This document shows, piece after piece, positions 35,259 to 43,490 of a DNA stretch of 64,000 bases. The number at the start of each line of letters is the position of its first letter. Positions within the stretch are counted from its first letter, which is position 1. The position numbers and the translations under genes were made by a program. The notes below the pieces were generated by a model. That model saw only the letters and a list, made by a program, of their open reading frames with translations. It had not been told where the DNA came from and ran no database searches. The stretch is from Blautia liquoris (GTDB lineage Bacteria; Bacillota; Clostridia; Lachnospirales; Lachnospiraceae): NCBI RefSeq assembly GCF_015159595.1, contig NZ_CP063304.1:868001-932000 (forward strand). Direction: 5' to 3'.

Positions 35259-37538
35259 ATGAAATTCTTAAAAAACATAACTAAAAAAGGAGATAATTTT
35301 GCCGCTAAGTTAATGCTTTCTTATAGCATATTGCTTTTGATTATTCTGTTGATTGGTATAAATCTCTATGATATAAGTAAAAATAATCTGCAAGAGAGTG
35401 TGAAAGCTCAGACAAAGTCTCAACTGGAAGATGCGGCGGGAAAGTTTGATTCTGATCTTGCCTCTATGCAAAATCTGGCATTGTACTTTACCAGAGATCG
35501 GATGATCACAAAATTTGCAAGGACATCAATATATGATGAGAATGAATTTCATCTGAATGCCTATAACGCACAGATCAGCTGCCGGGTCTACACCCCCATA
35601 CAGCGGCTCCTTCCAATTAATTCCTATTATATACATTTCAACAACAGTGACTATATTCTCTCACCAACTGCATTTTCCCACATGAAGAACTACTATCATT
35701 CAAATTCCATGTTGGAGAATCACTATGGTCAGTGGCAGGACACTCTGAAAAATGGGGAAAAATATTCCACGTTCCTCCCCCTCTCAGATTTTAAGAAAGA
35801 CAGTGAGGATTATCTGTATATTTTGCCATTGAATACGTACATCTTTCATCCGGTTCCGGCTGAATTATGCTATGAGATTGACAAGGATAAACTTACAGGA
35901 ATCTTCTTCTCATTAGTTTCGCAGGAAGGGGGAGCACTATATGTGGAAGATTCCAGAGGAAAACTTCAGTTTTCGCTGGGAGATCAGGCCGGGGATTTTG
36001 ATAGAAAAGAACTGAGAAACCTGAATTATAAGGACGACAACGCCAATTTTAAATATAAAGGTGATAAACTCAATGTCACCAGACAGACCTCTTCTGCCTT
36101 TGACTGGACATACTATTTCGTTCTTCCTGAGACAACCATCAGCAGCTCTCTGTCTCAGCTTAGGAATATGTTCTTGTTTATCACAGCGGCGGGACTTTGT
36201 ATTGGGTTTATGTTTCTGCTTTTTATCAGCAGAATCAATGAACGTCCGGTGCTTCAGCTGAATGAGCAGCTGAATGATACGTTGAGTCGGGCGCAGCAGC
36301 TGCAAAGTTCCCTTGACTTTCAGCAGCCGCTGGTTCGAAATACATTCATAAGAAATCTGATGCTCGGACGGATCTCTTCGAAAGATGAGATGAGCTACAT
36401 CAAAAAATATCTGAAATTAAGTGACGATGATAAGACATATTTTGTTTTATATCTCGTGACTTATCCGAATGAAGAACAGCTTGAAGAGTATGGAGATACA
36501 CAATATACCCGTGATCTTGAGGATACAGAAGAATTCAGCTATGCTAATTCACTGTCCTATGATACGAATATCATTCACTGCCTGCAAAAGTACTTTGGAG
36601 AGCCGTTGTATGTTTTCAATCCGAAGAAACACAATTATGCGATTCTTCTTTCGACTGGTTATCAGGATGATACGGAGGATAAGGAATTTCCCGCAATCTG
36701 TGAAAAATTCGAAAACCTGCATGAGGATCTGTTGAATCAGTATGCGATCTGGACGATCGGCGGACTTGGCAATACCAATCATCATCTGGAAAATACGTGG
36801 AAATCATATCAGCAGGCCTATGAAGCGGTAAGCTATGCGTCATCGACGAATATTATCCAGATTTACAGTAATCTGGATCTGGCCTCAGATGCGTATTACT
36901 ACCCTTCTCAGCTGTCAGACTCGCTGACAAACTTTATCAAAGCGGGAAATAAGAATCAGGTGGCAGAGACCTTTAAGTTTATCATCAAGGAAAACCTAAA
37001 GAAACGTGCTCTTTCTTATCCGAAGATGCAAAGTCTTTTGACGGAGATTTACAGCACGCTGTCGAGAATCCGCTACAGCATACCAGAAAAGGATAAAGAT
37101 GAAACGATCAAACTGGTGGATCAGAAACGAGAGGAGTATCTCTCTTTCCGCCAACTGGAAGATATCGCACTTACGTTGTGTACATTTTATGGAAAAAAGA
37201 CATCAAAAAGCCAGACGATCGACGATATCAAAGACTATATCCAGAAGAACTACAAGGATTCGTCGATGTGCCTTACAAAACTTTCTGATGAATTTAGACT
37301 TTCCGAGAGTTATCTTTCTTATCTGTTCAAGGAGTCGACTGGGGAGAATTTTTCTATGTATCTTGAGCATATCCGGATGGATGCGGCTCTTAATCTGGTG
37401 AAGGAGAGTGATATTCCTCTGTCTGATATTTACCAGGAGGTCGGCTATAACAATGCGAATAGTTTCAGAAGGGTATTTAAGAAAACATATGGAGTTTCTG
37501 CAAAAACAATGCGGGATTCGACAAGGGAAGGGAAATAA
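35259..37538 (+). CDS. Membrane-bound AraC-family sensor-regulator (YesN/two-helix type)
   Basis: 759 residues from ATG 35259, selected for the GGAGG 10 bp upstream; the frame extends further upstream without a good site. There are membrane helices at about 18-40 and 300-325, an extracytoplasmic sensor of about 260 residues between them, a cytoplasmic linker domain, and a C-terminal AraC helix-turn-helix pair (about 655-755: LTKLSDEFRLSESYLSYLFKEST, DIYQEVGYNNANSFRRVFKKTYG). Such one-component sensors detect the sugar or its loaded binding protein and switch on the adjacent ABC and hydrolase genes. It sits between the two lipoprotein genes and probably acts on the 38-bp elements before both. 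Confidence 0.88.
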   Translation: MKFLKNITKKGDNFAAKLMLSYSILLLIILLIGINLYDISKNNLQESVKAQTKSQLEDAAGKFDSDLASMQNLALYFTRDRMITKFARTSIYDENEFHLNAYNAQISCRVYTPIQRLLPINSYYIHFNNSDYILSPTAFSHMKNYYHSNSMLENHYGQWQDTLKNGEKYSTFLPLSDFKKDSEDYLYILPLNTYIFHPVPAELCYEIDKDKLTGIFFSLVSQEGGALYVEDSRGKLQFSLGDQAGDFDRKELRNLNYKDDNANFKYKGDKLNVTRQTSSAFDWTYYFVLPETTISSSLSQLRNMFLFITAAGLCIGFMFLLFISRINERPVLQLNEQLNDTLSRAQQLQSSLDFQQPLVRNTFIRNLMLGRISSKDEMSYIKKYLKLSDDDKTYFVLYLVTYPNEEQLEEYGDTQYTRDLEDTEEFSYANSLSYDTNIIHCLQKYFGEPLYVFNPKKHNYAILLSTGYQDDTEDKEFPAICEKFENLHEDLLNQYAIWTIGGLGNTNHHLENTWKSYQQAYEAVSYASSTNIIQIYSNLDLASDAYYYPSQLSDSLTNFIKAGNKNQVAETFKFIIKENLKKRALSYPKMQSLLTEIYSTLSRIRYSIPEKDKDETIKLVDQKREEYLSFRQLEDIALTLCTFYGKKTSKSQTIDDIKDYIQKNYKDSSMCLTKLSDEFRLSESYLSYLFKESTGENFSMYLEHIRMDAALNLVKESDIPLSDIYQEVGYNNANSFRRVFKKTYGVSAKTMRDSTREGK

Positions 37539-37543
37539 CGACT

Positions 37544-39007
37544 ATGGAAAAGAATATACCGGCTGTCTCACCGGAATCCGTTGGGATTCCATCCCAGGCA
37601 GTTACTGATATGATTGAAGAACTGGAGAAAAATCATGTCCCAATGCATTCACTGATGCTGGCAAGACACAATAAACTGGTGACATCTGCATTCTGGCGGC
37701 CATTTGGCCCGGGTCAGCTTCATCGGTTGTTTTCCGTCAGCAAGAGCTTTGTCTCCATCGCAGTGGGATGGCTTGAAGAGGATGGTCTCATCCGTCTGGA
37801 CGATCCGATTGCACAATACTTTCCAGAATACCTTCCTGAGAATGCAGATCAGTGGCTGAAGGCAATGACGATACGAGACATGCTTGCAATGCAGACCTGC
37901 CATACAGCGACAACTTATAAGATCCATCCGGATCAGAACTGGGTGGAAAGTTTCTTTGTGACACCTCCGAGCCATTGTCCCGGAACTACTTTTAATTATG
38001 ATACGTCTTCGCCACATACACTTGGAGCACTGGTGGAGAAACTTACCAGGATGCCAGTTCTGGATTATCTGAGAAGCAAATTTTTAGATGAGATCGGCTT
38101 TTCACCGAGGGCATATATGATTTGCGATCCATTTGGGACATCCATGGGTGGTTCCGGCCTTATGGCAGAGCCACTAGATCTTATGAAATTTGCACTTGCC
38201 GTCTTAAATAAAGGCAGAGCAGAAGACGGGCAGATACTGATTCCCGAAAAGTATCTGAATCAGGCTTGTTCCTGCCAGTCATCTACGCAGCATGTGCGTT
38301 CTACAATTGACGAAGGGCAAGGCTATGGCTATCAATTCTGGATGACACGCCATAATGGTTTCTGCTGCAATGGCATGGGTGGTCAGTTTGCAATCTTTCT
38401 TCCAAAAGAAGATATCGTGTGTGTGACCACTGCCGATACACAGGAGGTAAATGCAGGGAATCAGACGATTTTCAATGCGTTTTTTGATCATATTTTGCCT
38501 GCATTAAAAGAGATGCCGCTTGCTGAAGATAAAAAGGCCAGGGATCAGCTTGAAAAGAAGATTCATTCTCTGGTTATACGTCCGGTGAACGGAGAACTTC
38601 GGACAGACTGTGATGGATTTTTGGGAAAGACAGTCTATCGGGTGACAGAAAACTCGAAAGCCTTTCAAAAGTTCTTCTTTGAATTCTCGGATTCTTTCCG
38701 GGAGGGGAGCTTTCACTTCTACAGGGACAGCAGTTGGCACGTTCTGCACTTTGGACTGGGAGAGGTGAGAGAAGATGTGTTCCCAATTTATGATGACCGA
38801 TGTGTAACTTCGGCGGCATGGACATCGGAAGATAGCTTATACCTTCGTTGCAGTCTGATCGGCGAGTCTGTCGGAACCATTCATCTCCAGTTTACATACA
38901 AGGATGGATGGATGTATCTCGCCATGCGTAAAAAAGAAGAGACTATGTTTCAGGAATTCAGCGGATACTTAAGTGCTGTGGCTGAGGTCAAAAGAAATGC
39001 AAGTTAA
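37544..39007 (+). CDS. Serine hydrolase of the beta-lactamase/esterase fold
   Basis: 487 residues, starting 5 bp after the sensor gene. The class C-like active-site set is visible: SVSK at 64-67 (nucleophile Ser and Lys), FNYDTSS in the Tyr position, and HNGFCCNGMGGQ as the third motif. There is no signal peptide, so it acts in the cytoplasm and is not a resistance beta-lactamase. A C-terminal domain of about 140 residues is unassigned. In this setting de-acylation of pectin oligosaccharides (for example an acetyl or feruloyl ester) is plausible, but this is inference from context. Confidence 0.75.
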   Translation: MEKNIPAVSPESVGIPSQAVTDMIEELEKNHVPMHSLMLARHNKLVTSAFWRPFGPGQLHRLFSVSKSFVSIAVGWLEEDGLIRLDDPIAQYFPEYLPENADQWLKAMTIRDMLAMQTCHTATTYKIHPDQNWVESFFVTPPSHCPGTTFNYDTSSPHTLGALVEKLTRMPVLDYLRSKFLDEIGFSPRAYMICDPFGTSMGGSGLMAEPLDLMKFALAVLNKGRAEDGQILIPEKYLNQACSCQSSTQHVRSTIDEGQGYGYQFWMTRHNGFCCNGMGGQFAIFLPKEDIVCVTTADTQEVNAGNQTIFNAFFDHILPALKEMPLAEDKKARDQLEKKIHSLVIRPVNGELRTDCDGFLGKTVYRVTENSKAFQKFFFEFSDSFREGSFHFYRDSSWHVLHFGLGEVREDVFPIYDDRCVTSAAWTSEDSLYLRCSLIGESVGTIHLQFTYKDGWMYLAMRKKEETMFQEFSGYLSAVAEVKRNAS

Positions 39008-39046
39008 ATATTAGACAATCCCTCGTATATCACGGATTCAAACTTT

Positions 39047-39096
39047 AGGGTGCAGATAAATTGATGAAAATCAAAAAATCTGCACCCTCATTTTTG
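39047..39096 (+). terminator. Terminator after the serine hydrolase gene
   Basis: An 11-bp outer stem (AGGGTGCAGAT with ATCTGCACCCT), a symmetric A3/A3 internal loop, an inner TTGAT/ATCAA stem, a GAAA tetraloop, then CATTTTTG. Its 3' half lies inside the conserved 38-bp element, so one sequence may serve two purposes. Confidence 0.75.
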
Positions 39097-39100
39097 CACA
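39063..39100 (+). promoter_or_regulatory. 38-bp conserved element, copy 2
   Basis: Begins GATGAAAATCAAAAAAT, continues TGCACCCTC and ends ATTTTTGCACA. It is 165 bp before the second lipoprotein gene, nearly the same distance and the same orientation as copy 1. Downstream conservation between the two promoters is patchy: a shared TTGTGCA block and the GGAGGAGA ribosome site. The remaining 39101-39265 holds no other clear feature. Confidence 0.55.
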
Positions 39101-39265
39101 TTAAACTATAAATGGTGGATGGAAAGAAAATATTACACCTTGAAATGATCAAAACATTATGTTAATTTTGATAAGTAAATTCAATATCCTTGTGCAAGGT
39201 GTTCAACATACTTTGGAATAGAACCGTTGCCGGGATGACAACCTGTAGGAGGAGACACAAAAAAC

Positions 39266-40813
39266 ATGAAGAAAAGAATTGCGTGCATGGCATTGGCTGC
39301 GCTTATGGCGACCACAATGTTTGCCGGATGTGGAAAAGATTCCAATTCAAGTTCAGGAAGCTCAGCAATTACTGCGGCTGACGGAGATATAAAAAAACCT
39401 GACAAGATCAAAGTTATGTATAATGGAACTGTTTTCACGAAGGAAAACGGACAGGATCAGTTCAAAAAGCGCTGGGAGGAATTGACCGGTATAAAATTAG
39501 AGATCACTCAGCCGGATCATGATGCTTACTATGATGTTCTGGGGCAGACGATGGCAAGCGGCCCGGACAACTGGCCGGATGTTGTGCTGCTGGATCCGAC
39601 TTATTACGCCGGTTATGCGAAAGAGGGAGCTCTTTGGGATATGACGGATGCCTGGGAGAATTCTGAACTGAAAGCTTCCGGTCGTATCAATAATGAAGAT
39701 TTGATCGAGAATCTATATATTGATGGAAAACTTTACGGTTTTACAACCGGTCGTGGAAATGGCTGCGTGACATACGTAAAACAGAAATGGCTGGACAACT
39801 GTAATTTGGAAGTTCCAACCACTTATGACGAGTATATTAATATGCTGAAAGCATTTACAGAAGGGGATCCGGACGGCAATGGTGTAGATGGCGACACCTA
39901 TGGTTTATCCACAGCCGGCTTAATTGGCGAAGAAATACCTTATGTCAATTATCTTCCTGAATTTTATCAGGATGCATATCCGAGTTTCTATCAGAAAGAG
40001 GATGGAACTTGGGTGGACGGATTCACAGAAGACTCTATGAAAGAGGCAATTGAACGTCTGCGTGATGCTTATCAGGCTGGCTATATAGACAGAGAATCTC
40101 TTACGAATGGAACGAATGACTGCAGAACTAAGTTTTATGAGGACAAGTTTGGTGTGTTTACTTATTGGGCAGGCACCTGGGCTACCAACCTCAAGACAAA
40201 CTTATTGGCAAACAATCGGGATGATAAATTGGTTGCAATTCCTCCGATTAAAGAGGTTGGAAAGTATCTGGAACGCCGTCCGTCGGTATTCGCAATTACT
40301 GCAGCATGCAAGAATCCGGAAGGCGTGTTTAAATATTTTATAGAAAATATGCTTGATGGCGGAGATATGCAGGTTCTGTGGACTTATGGTGTAGAAGGAA
40401 CACACTGGTCGACAAAAGCAGAAACCGTATGTGGAAACACTTATGAAGAAGGTCAGTTCCATATGCTGGAAAGTATGGAAAAACCCGGAACTCAGTACAC
40501 GAAGAATAACATCGATCCTATGCTTGCTATTGGAGATTTCAAAGAGAAAGATCCGGGAGCAGATCAGATCGCTCCGGAGGCGAAAGAATCTCAGGAGATG
40601 TTTAATGATAATTCCAAACTGGCACCAAACTTTTTCTCTACAGATGAGATGGGACAGTACAATGGAGATCTTACAACCTTGAAAAACACAATTATTGCCA
40701 ATGTTGTAACACAAGGTTCAAGCATCGATGAGGAGTACAAACGCTTTAAGGACGAAGGCGGAGCTGAATGGTCGAAAAAGATCGTGGATTCTTTAAATAA
40801 GCTGAACAAATAA
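39266..40813 (+). CDS. Oligogalacturonide-type ABC solute-binding lipoprotein (paralogue 2)
   Basis: 515 residues. The signal MKKRIACMALAALMATTMFAGC gives a lipobox Cys at 22. The mature part is the same family 1 binding protein as at 33362-34933; differences concentrate in the signal, the linker (NSSSGSSAITAADGD) and scattered conservative changes. It is first in the operon with two permeases, so it is the main receptor of the importer. AGGAGGAG lies 11 bp upstream. A hairpin separates it from the permeases and may keep its mRNA more abundant than theirs. Confidence 0.92.
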   Translation: MKKRIACMALAALMATTMFAGCGKDSNSSSGSSAITAADGDIKKPDKIKVMYNGTVFTKENGQDQFKKRWEELTGIKLEITQPDHDAYYDVLGQTMASGPDNWPDVVLLDPTYYAGYAKEGALWDMTDAWENSELKASGRINNEDLIENLYIDGKLYGFTTGRGNGCVTYVKQKWLDNCNLEVPTTYDEYINMLKAFTEGDPDGNGVDGDTYGLSTAGLIGEEIPYVNYLPEFYQDAYPSFYQKEDGTWVDGFTEDSMKEAIERLRDAYQAGYIDRESLTNGTNDCRTKFYEDKFGVFTYWAGTWATNLKTNLLANNRDDKLVAIPPIKEVGKYLERRPSVFAITAACKNPEGVFKYFIENMLDGGDMQVLWTYGVEGTHWSTKAETVCGNTYEEGQFHMLESMEKPGTQYTKNNIDPMLAIGDFKEKDPGADQIAPEAKESQEMFNDNSKLAPNFFSTDEMGQYNGDLTTLKNTIIANVVTQGSSIDEEYKRFKDEGGAEWSKKIVDSLNKLNK

Positions 40814-40833
40814 TTCGTTCGGTGAAAGAAAAG

Positions 40834-40865
40834 AGGCCGGAATGGAAATGAGTCCATTTCGGCCT
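40834..40865 (+). other. Intercistronic hairpin between binding protein and permease genes
   Basis: AGGCCGGAATGGA pairs with TCCATTTCGGCCT. It has no T run and is followed directly by AAAAGGAGG for the permease. This arrangement is common where a binding protein must outnumber its permeases: it stabilises the upstream message or partly terminates. It resembles the true terminator at 33299-33334. Confidence 0.65.
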
Positions 40866-40886
40866 AATTAAAAGGAGGATATGCAG

Positions 40887-41846
40887 ATGAGCAAGAGCAA
40901 GGCGGCTGCAGGGGTACCACAAAAACGTAAGTCCGATACACGAAAGAGGATGTATAAGTATCGCGGCTTTTATTTTATGTTCCTGCCAGTTCTAATTTTC
41001 ACCATTGTGTTCCATTACCTGCCGATGTTTGGAATCGGATATGCGTTTACGGACTACCATGGAATCAACAAACCGACATTTGTCGGATTGGACAACTTCA
41101 GAAAAATGTTCGCTGCACCGGGATTCTGGACAGCTTTCTGGAACACGTTGAAACTGAGTATTGTGAAACTGATTCTGAATACGGGAGCGGCAGTATTGAT
41201 CTCCCTGCTGTTGAATGAGATCAAGAATACAGCATTTAAGAAGACAACACAGACAATTATTTACCTGCCGCACTTTATGTCATGGGTTGTCACAGCTTCT
41301 GTATTCACCCTGATTCTTTCCCCGTCAGGAGAAGGACTTGTAAACTCTTTGCTGGTTCATTCGGGAATATTGAAAAAGGGATCAGAAATCTATTTTATGG
41401 GGAATAAGAAATGGTGGGTACCGATTTTCTATATCGTAAATGTCTGGAAAGATACCGGATGGGGAACAATTATATTCCTTGCAACCTTGTCAGGCATCAG
41501 CCCCGAATTGTATGAAGCTGCTACGATGGATGGTGCAGGGCGTTGGAACAGAATGCGTTATATTACCCTGCCGGCACTCTCCAATACAATTGTAACCGTA
41601 TTAATTCTGAACCTGGCTAAGGTTATGAACCTGTTTGAATCTGTATTCGTAATGCAAAACGATGCAGTAATCAAACAGTCCGATGTACTGCAGACCTATA
41701 TTTATACACAGACCTTTAACAGCGGGGCACTGCCGAATTACGGTTATACAACTGCCGTTGGTATTGTAAAATCTCTGGTTGGCTGTGCACTGGTATTGGT
41801 TTGCAATCATCTGAGCAAGAAAACCCGCGGCCGCGGTATTGTATAG
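40887..41846 (+). CDS. ABC sugar permease, LplB/YteP type
   Basis: 319 residues from ATG 40887 (AAAGGAGG 8 bp upstream; an ATG two codons earlier is too close to it). Six membrane helices are expected. The EAA loop ELYEAATMDGAGRWNRMRYITLP binds the ATPase. With the next permease it forms the channel for pectin-derived oligosaccharides. No ATPase gene is in this locus, so a shared multi-sugar ATPase (MsmX type) encoded elsewhere is expected. Confidence 0.93.
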   Translation: MSKSKAAAGVPQKRKSDTRKRMYKYRGFYFMFLPVLIFTIVFHYLPMFGIGYAFTDYHGINKPTFVGLDNFRKMFAAPGFWTAFWNTLKLSIVKLILNTGAAVLISLLLNEIKNTAFKKTTQTIIYLPHFMSWVVTASVFTLILSPSGEGLVNSLLVHSGILKKGSEIYFMGNKKWWVPIFYIVNVWKDTGWGTIIFLATLSGISPELYEAATMDGAGRWNRMRYITLPALSNTIVTVLILNLAKVMNLFESVFVMQNDAVIKQSDVLQTYIYTQTFNSGALPNYGYTTAVGIVKSLVGCALVLVCNHLSKKTRGRGIV

Positions 41847-41857
41847 GAGGCAATGTT

Positions 41858-42715
41858 ATGACGAATAAGACGGCAAAAAAGAAACATAAGATCTCAACTT
41901 TTTCCGTTGTGAATGGAATCATTTTTATTCTGATTTGTCTGTTTATCCTGATTCCGATTTACAAGGTTGTAATCGACTCTCTGGATTTGCATACGACTTA
42001 CGGGATGAAACTCTGGCCTGAAAAGTTCGGCCTGGCGGGATATCGCTCCGTGTTCTCAAACCCGACGCTGTACCGCCCGCTTTTGATCTCTTTGATCACA
42101 ACGATAGCAGGAACGGCGCTTGGACTACTTCTGTGTACGTTAGGTGGTTATGTACTGATTCAGTGGGACATGCCGGGAAGGAACTTCCTTGCAGGACTGC
42201 TTTTGTTTACGATGATTTTCGAAGGCGGAATGATTCCGACTTATCTGGTTGTGAATAAACTGCATATGACGAATACTCTGTTCTCGGTTATCTTTATTCC
42301 GGCAATCAGTATCTACAATCTGGTACTGATGAGAAACTTCTTCGAGGGGATTCCGCAGGCGTTGTTTGAGGCCGCCGAGATAGACGGATGTTCCCCTATG
42401 CAGATTTTCTATAAGATTGTACTTCCGCTTTCCAAAGCGGCGCTGGCGTCCATCGGACTGATGTTTGCGGTGACATACTGGAACGATTATACAAACTTCA
42501 AGATCTATATCACGAATGCAGATCTGTATAATTTCCAGATGAAACTGAGAAGTCTGATTATGGGAAGTGATCTTCCGACAGCACTTTCCGGAGCTTCGGA
42601 GAATACGGTTAAGAATGCGGCTGTCATGGTTGCAATCATTCCGTTCATGATCATCTATCCGTTCTGCCAGAAGTACTTTATCTCAGGTATCAATATGGGT
42701 GCGGTGAAAGAGTGA
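41858..42715 (+). CDS. ABC sugar permease, LplC/YtcP type
   Basis: 285 residues from ATG 41858, just after the upstream stop and preceded by AGGAGG. Six membrane helices; the EAA loop is QALFEAAEIDGCSPMQIFYKIVLPLS. Second half of the importer with the preceding permease. It ends GAVKE and the esterase gene follows after 43 bp, so the operon continues into catabolic genes. Confidence 0.93.
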   Translation: MTNKTAKKKHKISTFSVVNGIIFILICLFILIPIYKVVIDSLDLHTTYGMKLWPEKFGLAGYRSVFSNPTLYRPLLISLITTIAGTALGLLLCTLGGYVLIQWDMPGRNFLAGLLLFTMIFEGGMIPTYLVVNKLHMTNTLFSVIFIPAISIYNLVLMRNFFEGIPQALFEAAEIDGCSPMQIFYKIVLPLSKAALASIGLMFAVTYWNDYTNFKIYITNADLYNFQMKLRSLIMGSDLPTALSGASENTVKNAAVMVAIIPFMIIYPFCQKYFISGINMGAVKE

Positions 42716-42758
42716 GTAATTGTTCCCGCAATCCTCTAAACATAAAAAGGAGACAGCA

Positions 42759-43490
42759 ATGAGTAATCCACGGATTTTCTGGGCCGGAGATTCTACGGTG
42801 ACACAAAACGATTACCGCACATATCCCCAGTCCGGAATCGGACAAGGTATCAGATTATACATTCAAAAAGAAATCGAAATCAAAAATCATGCCGTAAATG
42901 GCAGAAGTACGAAGAGCTTTATTGATGAATCCCGCCTTGCATCCATTTATGATGAGATCACAAAGGATGACTTTCTGTTTATTCAGTTTGGACATAACGA
43001 TGAAAAGATCAAGGATCCGTCCCGTTATACGGATCCTGACAGTGAGTTTTGCGTAAACCTCGGAAAATATGCCGCTGCAGCAAGAAATAAGGGTGCACAT
43101 CCGGTTTTTATCACTCCTCTTTACAGACGTACGATAAAAGAGGATGGTATGTTGTATCAAGAAGAACATCTGGCTTATCAGAAAGCAATGATTAAAACTG
43201 CAGGAGAACTTCATGTTCCCTGTATTGATCTTTGTGCTGCAAGTAAAAAACTGATCGAGAAGACACCGACAGACGTCAGTCAACATTGGTTTATGAATCT
43301 TGAAAAAGGCGAGTTTGAGAATTTTCCGGATGGAAAACAGGATAATACTCATCTTCAGTGGAGTGGTGCGATAATTTTCGGAGGACTTCTGGCAGCAGGT
43401 CTTAAGGCACTTGGCGGCATCTATGAAGAACTATTAATTGAACCTGAAGAACTGACAGTCTCATTTGAGGGCGAGGTATTCCATGAATAA
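42759..43490 (+). CDS. Rhamnogalacturonan acetylesterase-like SGNH hydrolase (CE12)
   Basis: 243 residues from ATG 42759 (AAAGGAG 9 bp upstream). SGNH blocks are in order: AGDSTVTQ (nucleophile Ser in GDS, about residue 9), FGHNDEK (oxyanion Asn) and DNTHLQWSGA (catalytic Asp and His). This matches CE12 enzymes such as YesT/RhgT. There is no signal peptide, so it de-acetylates imported oligosaccharides in the cytoplasm. Its last 8 bp overlap the GH43 gene. Confidence 0.88.
   Translation: MSNPRIFWAGDSTVTQNDYRTYPQSGIGQGIRLYIQKEIEIKNHAVNGRSTKSFIDESRLASIYDEITKDDFLFIQFGHNDEKIKDPSRYTDPDSEFCVNLGKYAAAARNKGAHPVFITPLYRRTIKEDGMLYQEEHLAYQKAMIKTAGELHVPCIDLCAASKKLIEKTPTDVSQHWFMNLEKGEFENFPDGKQDNTHLQWSGAIIFGGLLAAGLKALGGIYEELLIEPEELTVSFEGEVFHE

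Noticed and set aside
37544-39007. Antibiotic-resistance beta-lactamase
   Set aside because: The fold motif fits, but there is no signal peptide and the context is pectin use, so resistance is unlikely.
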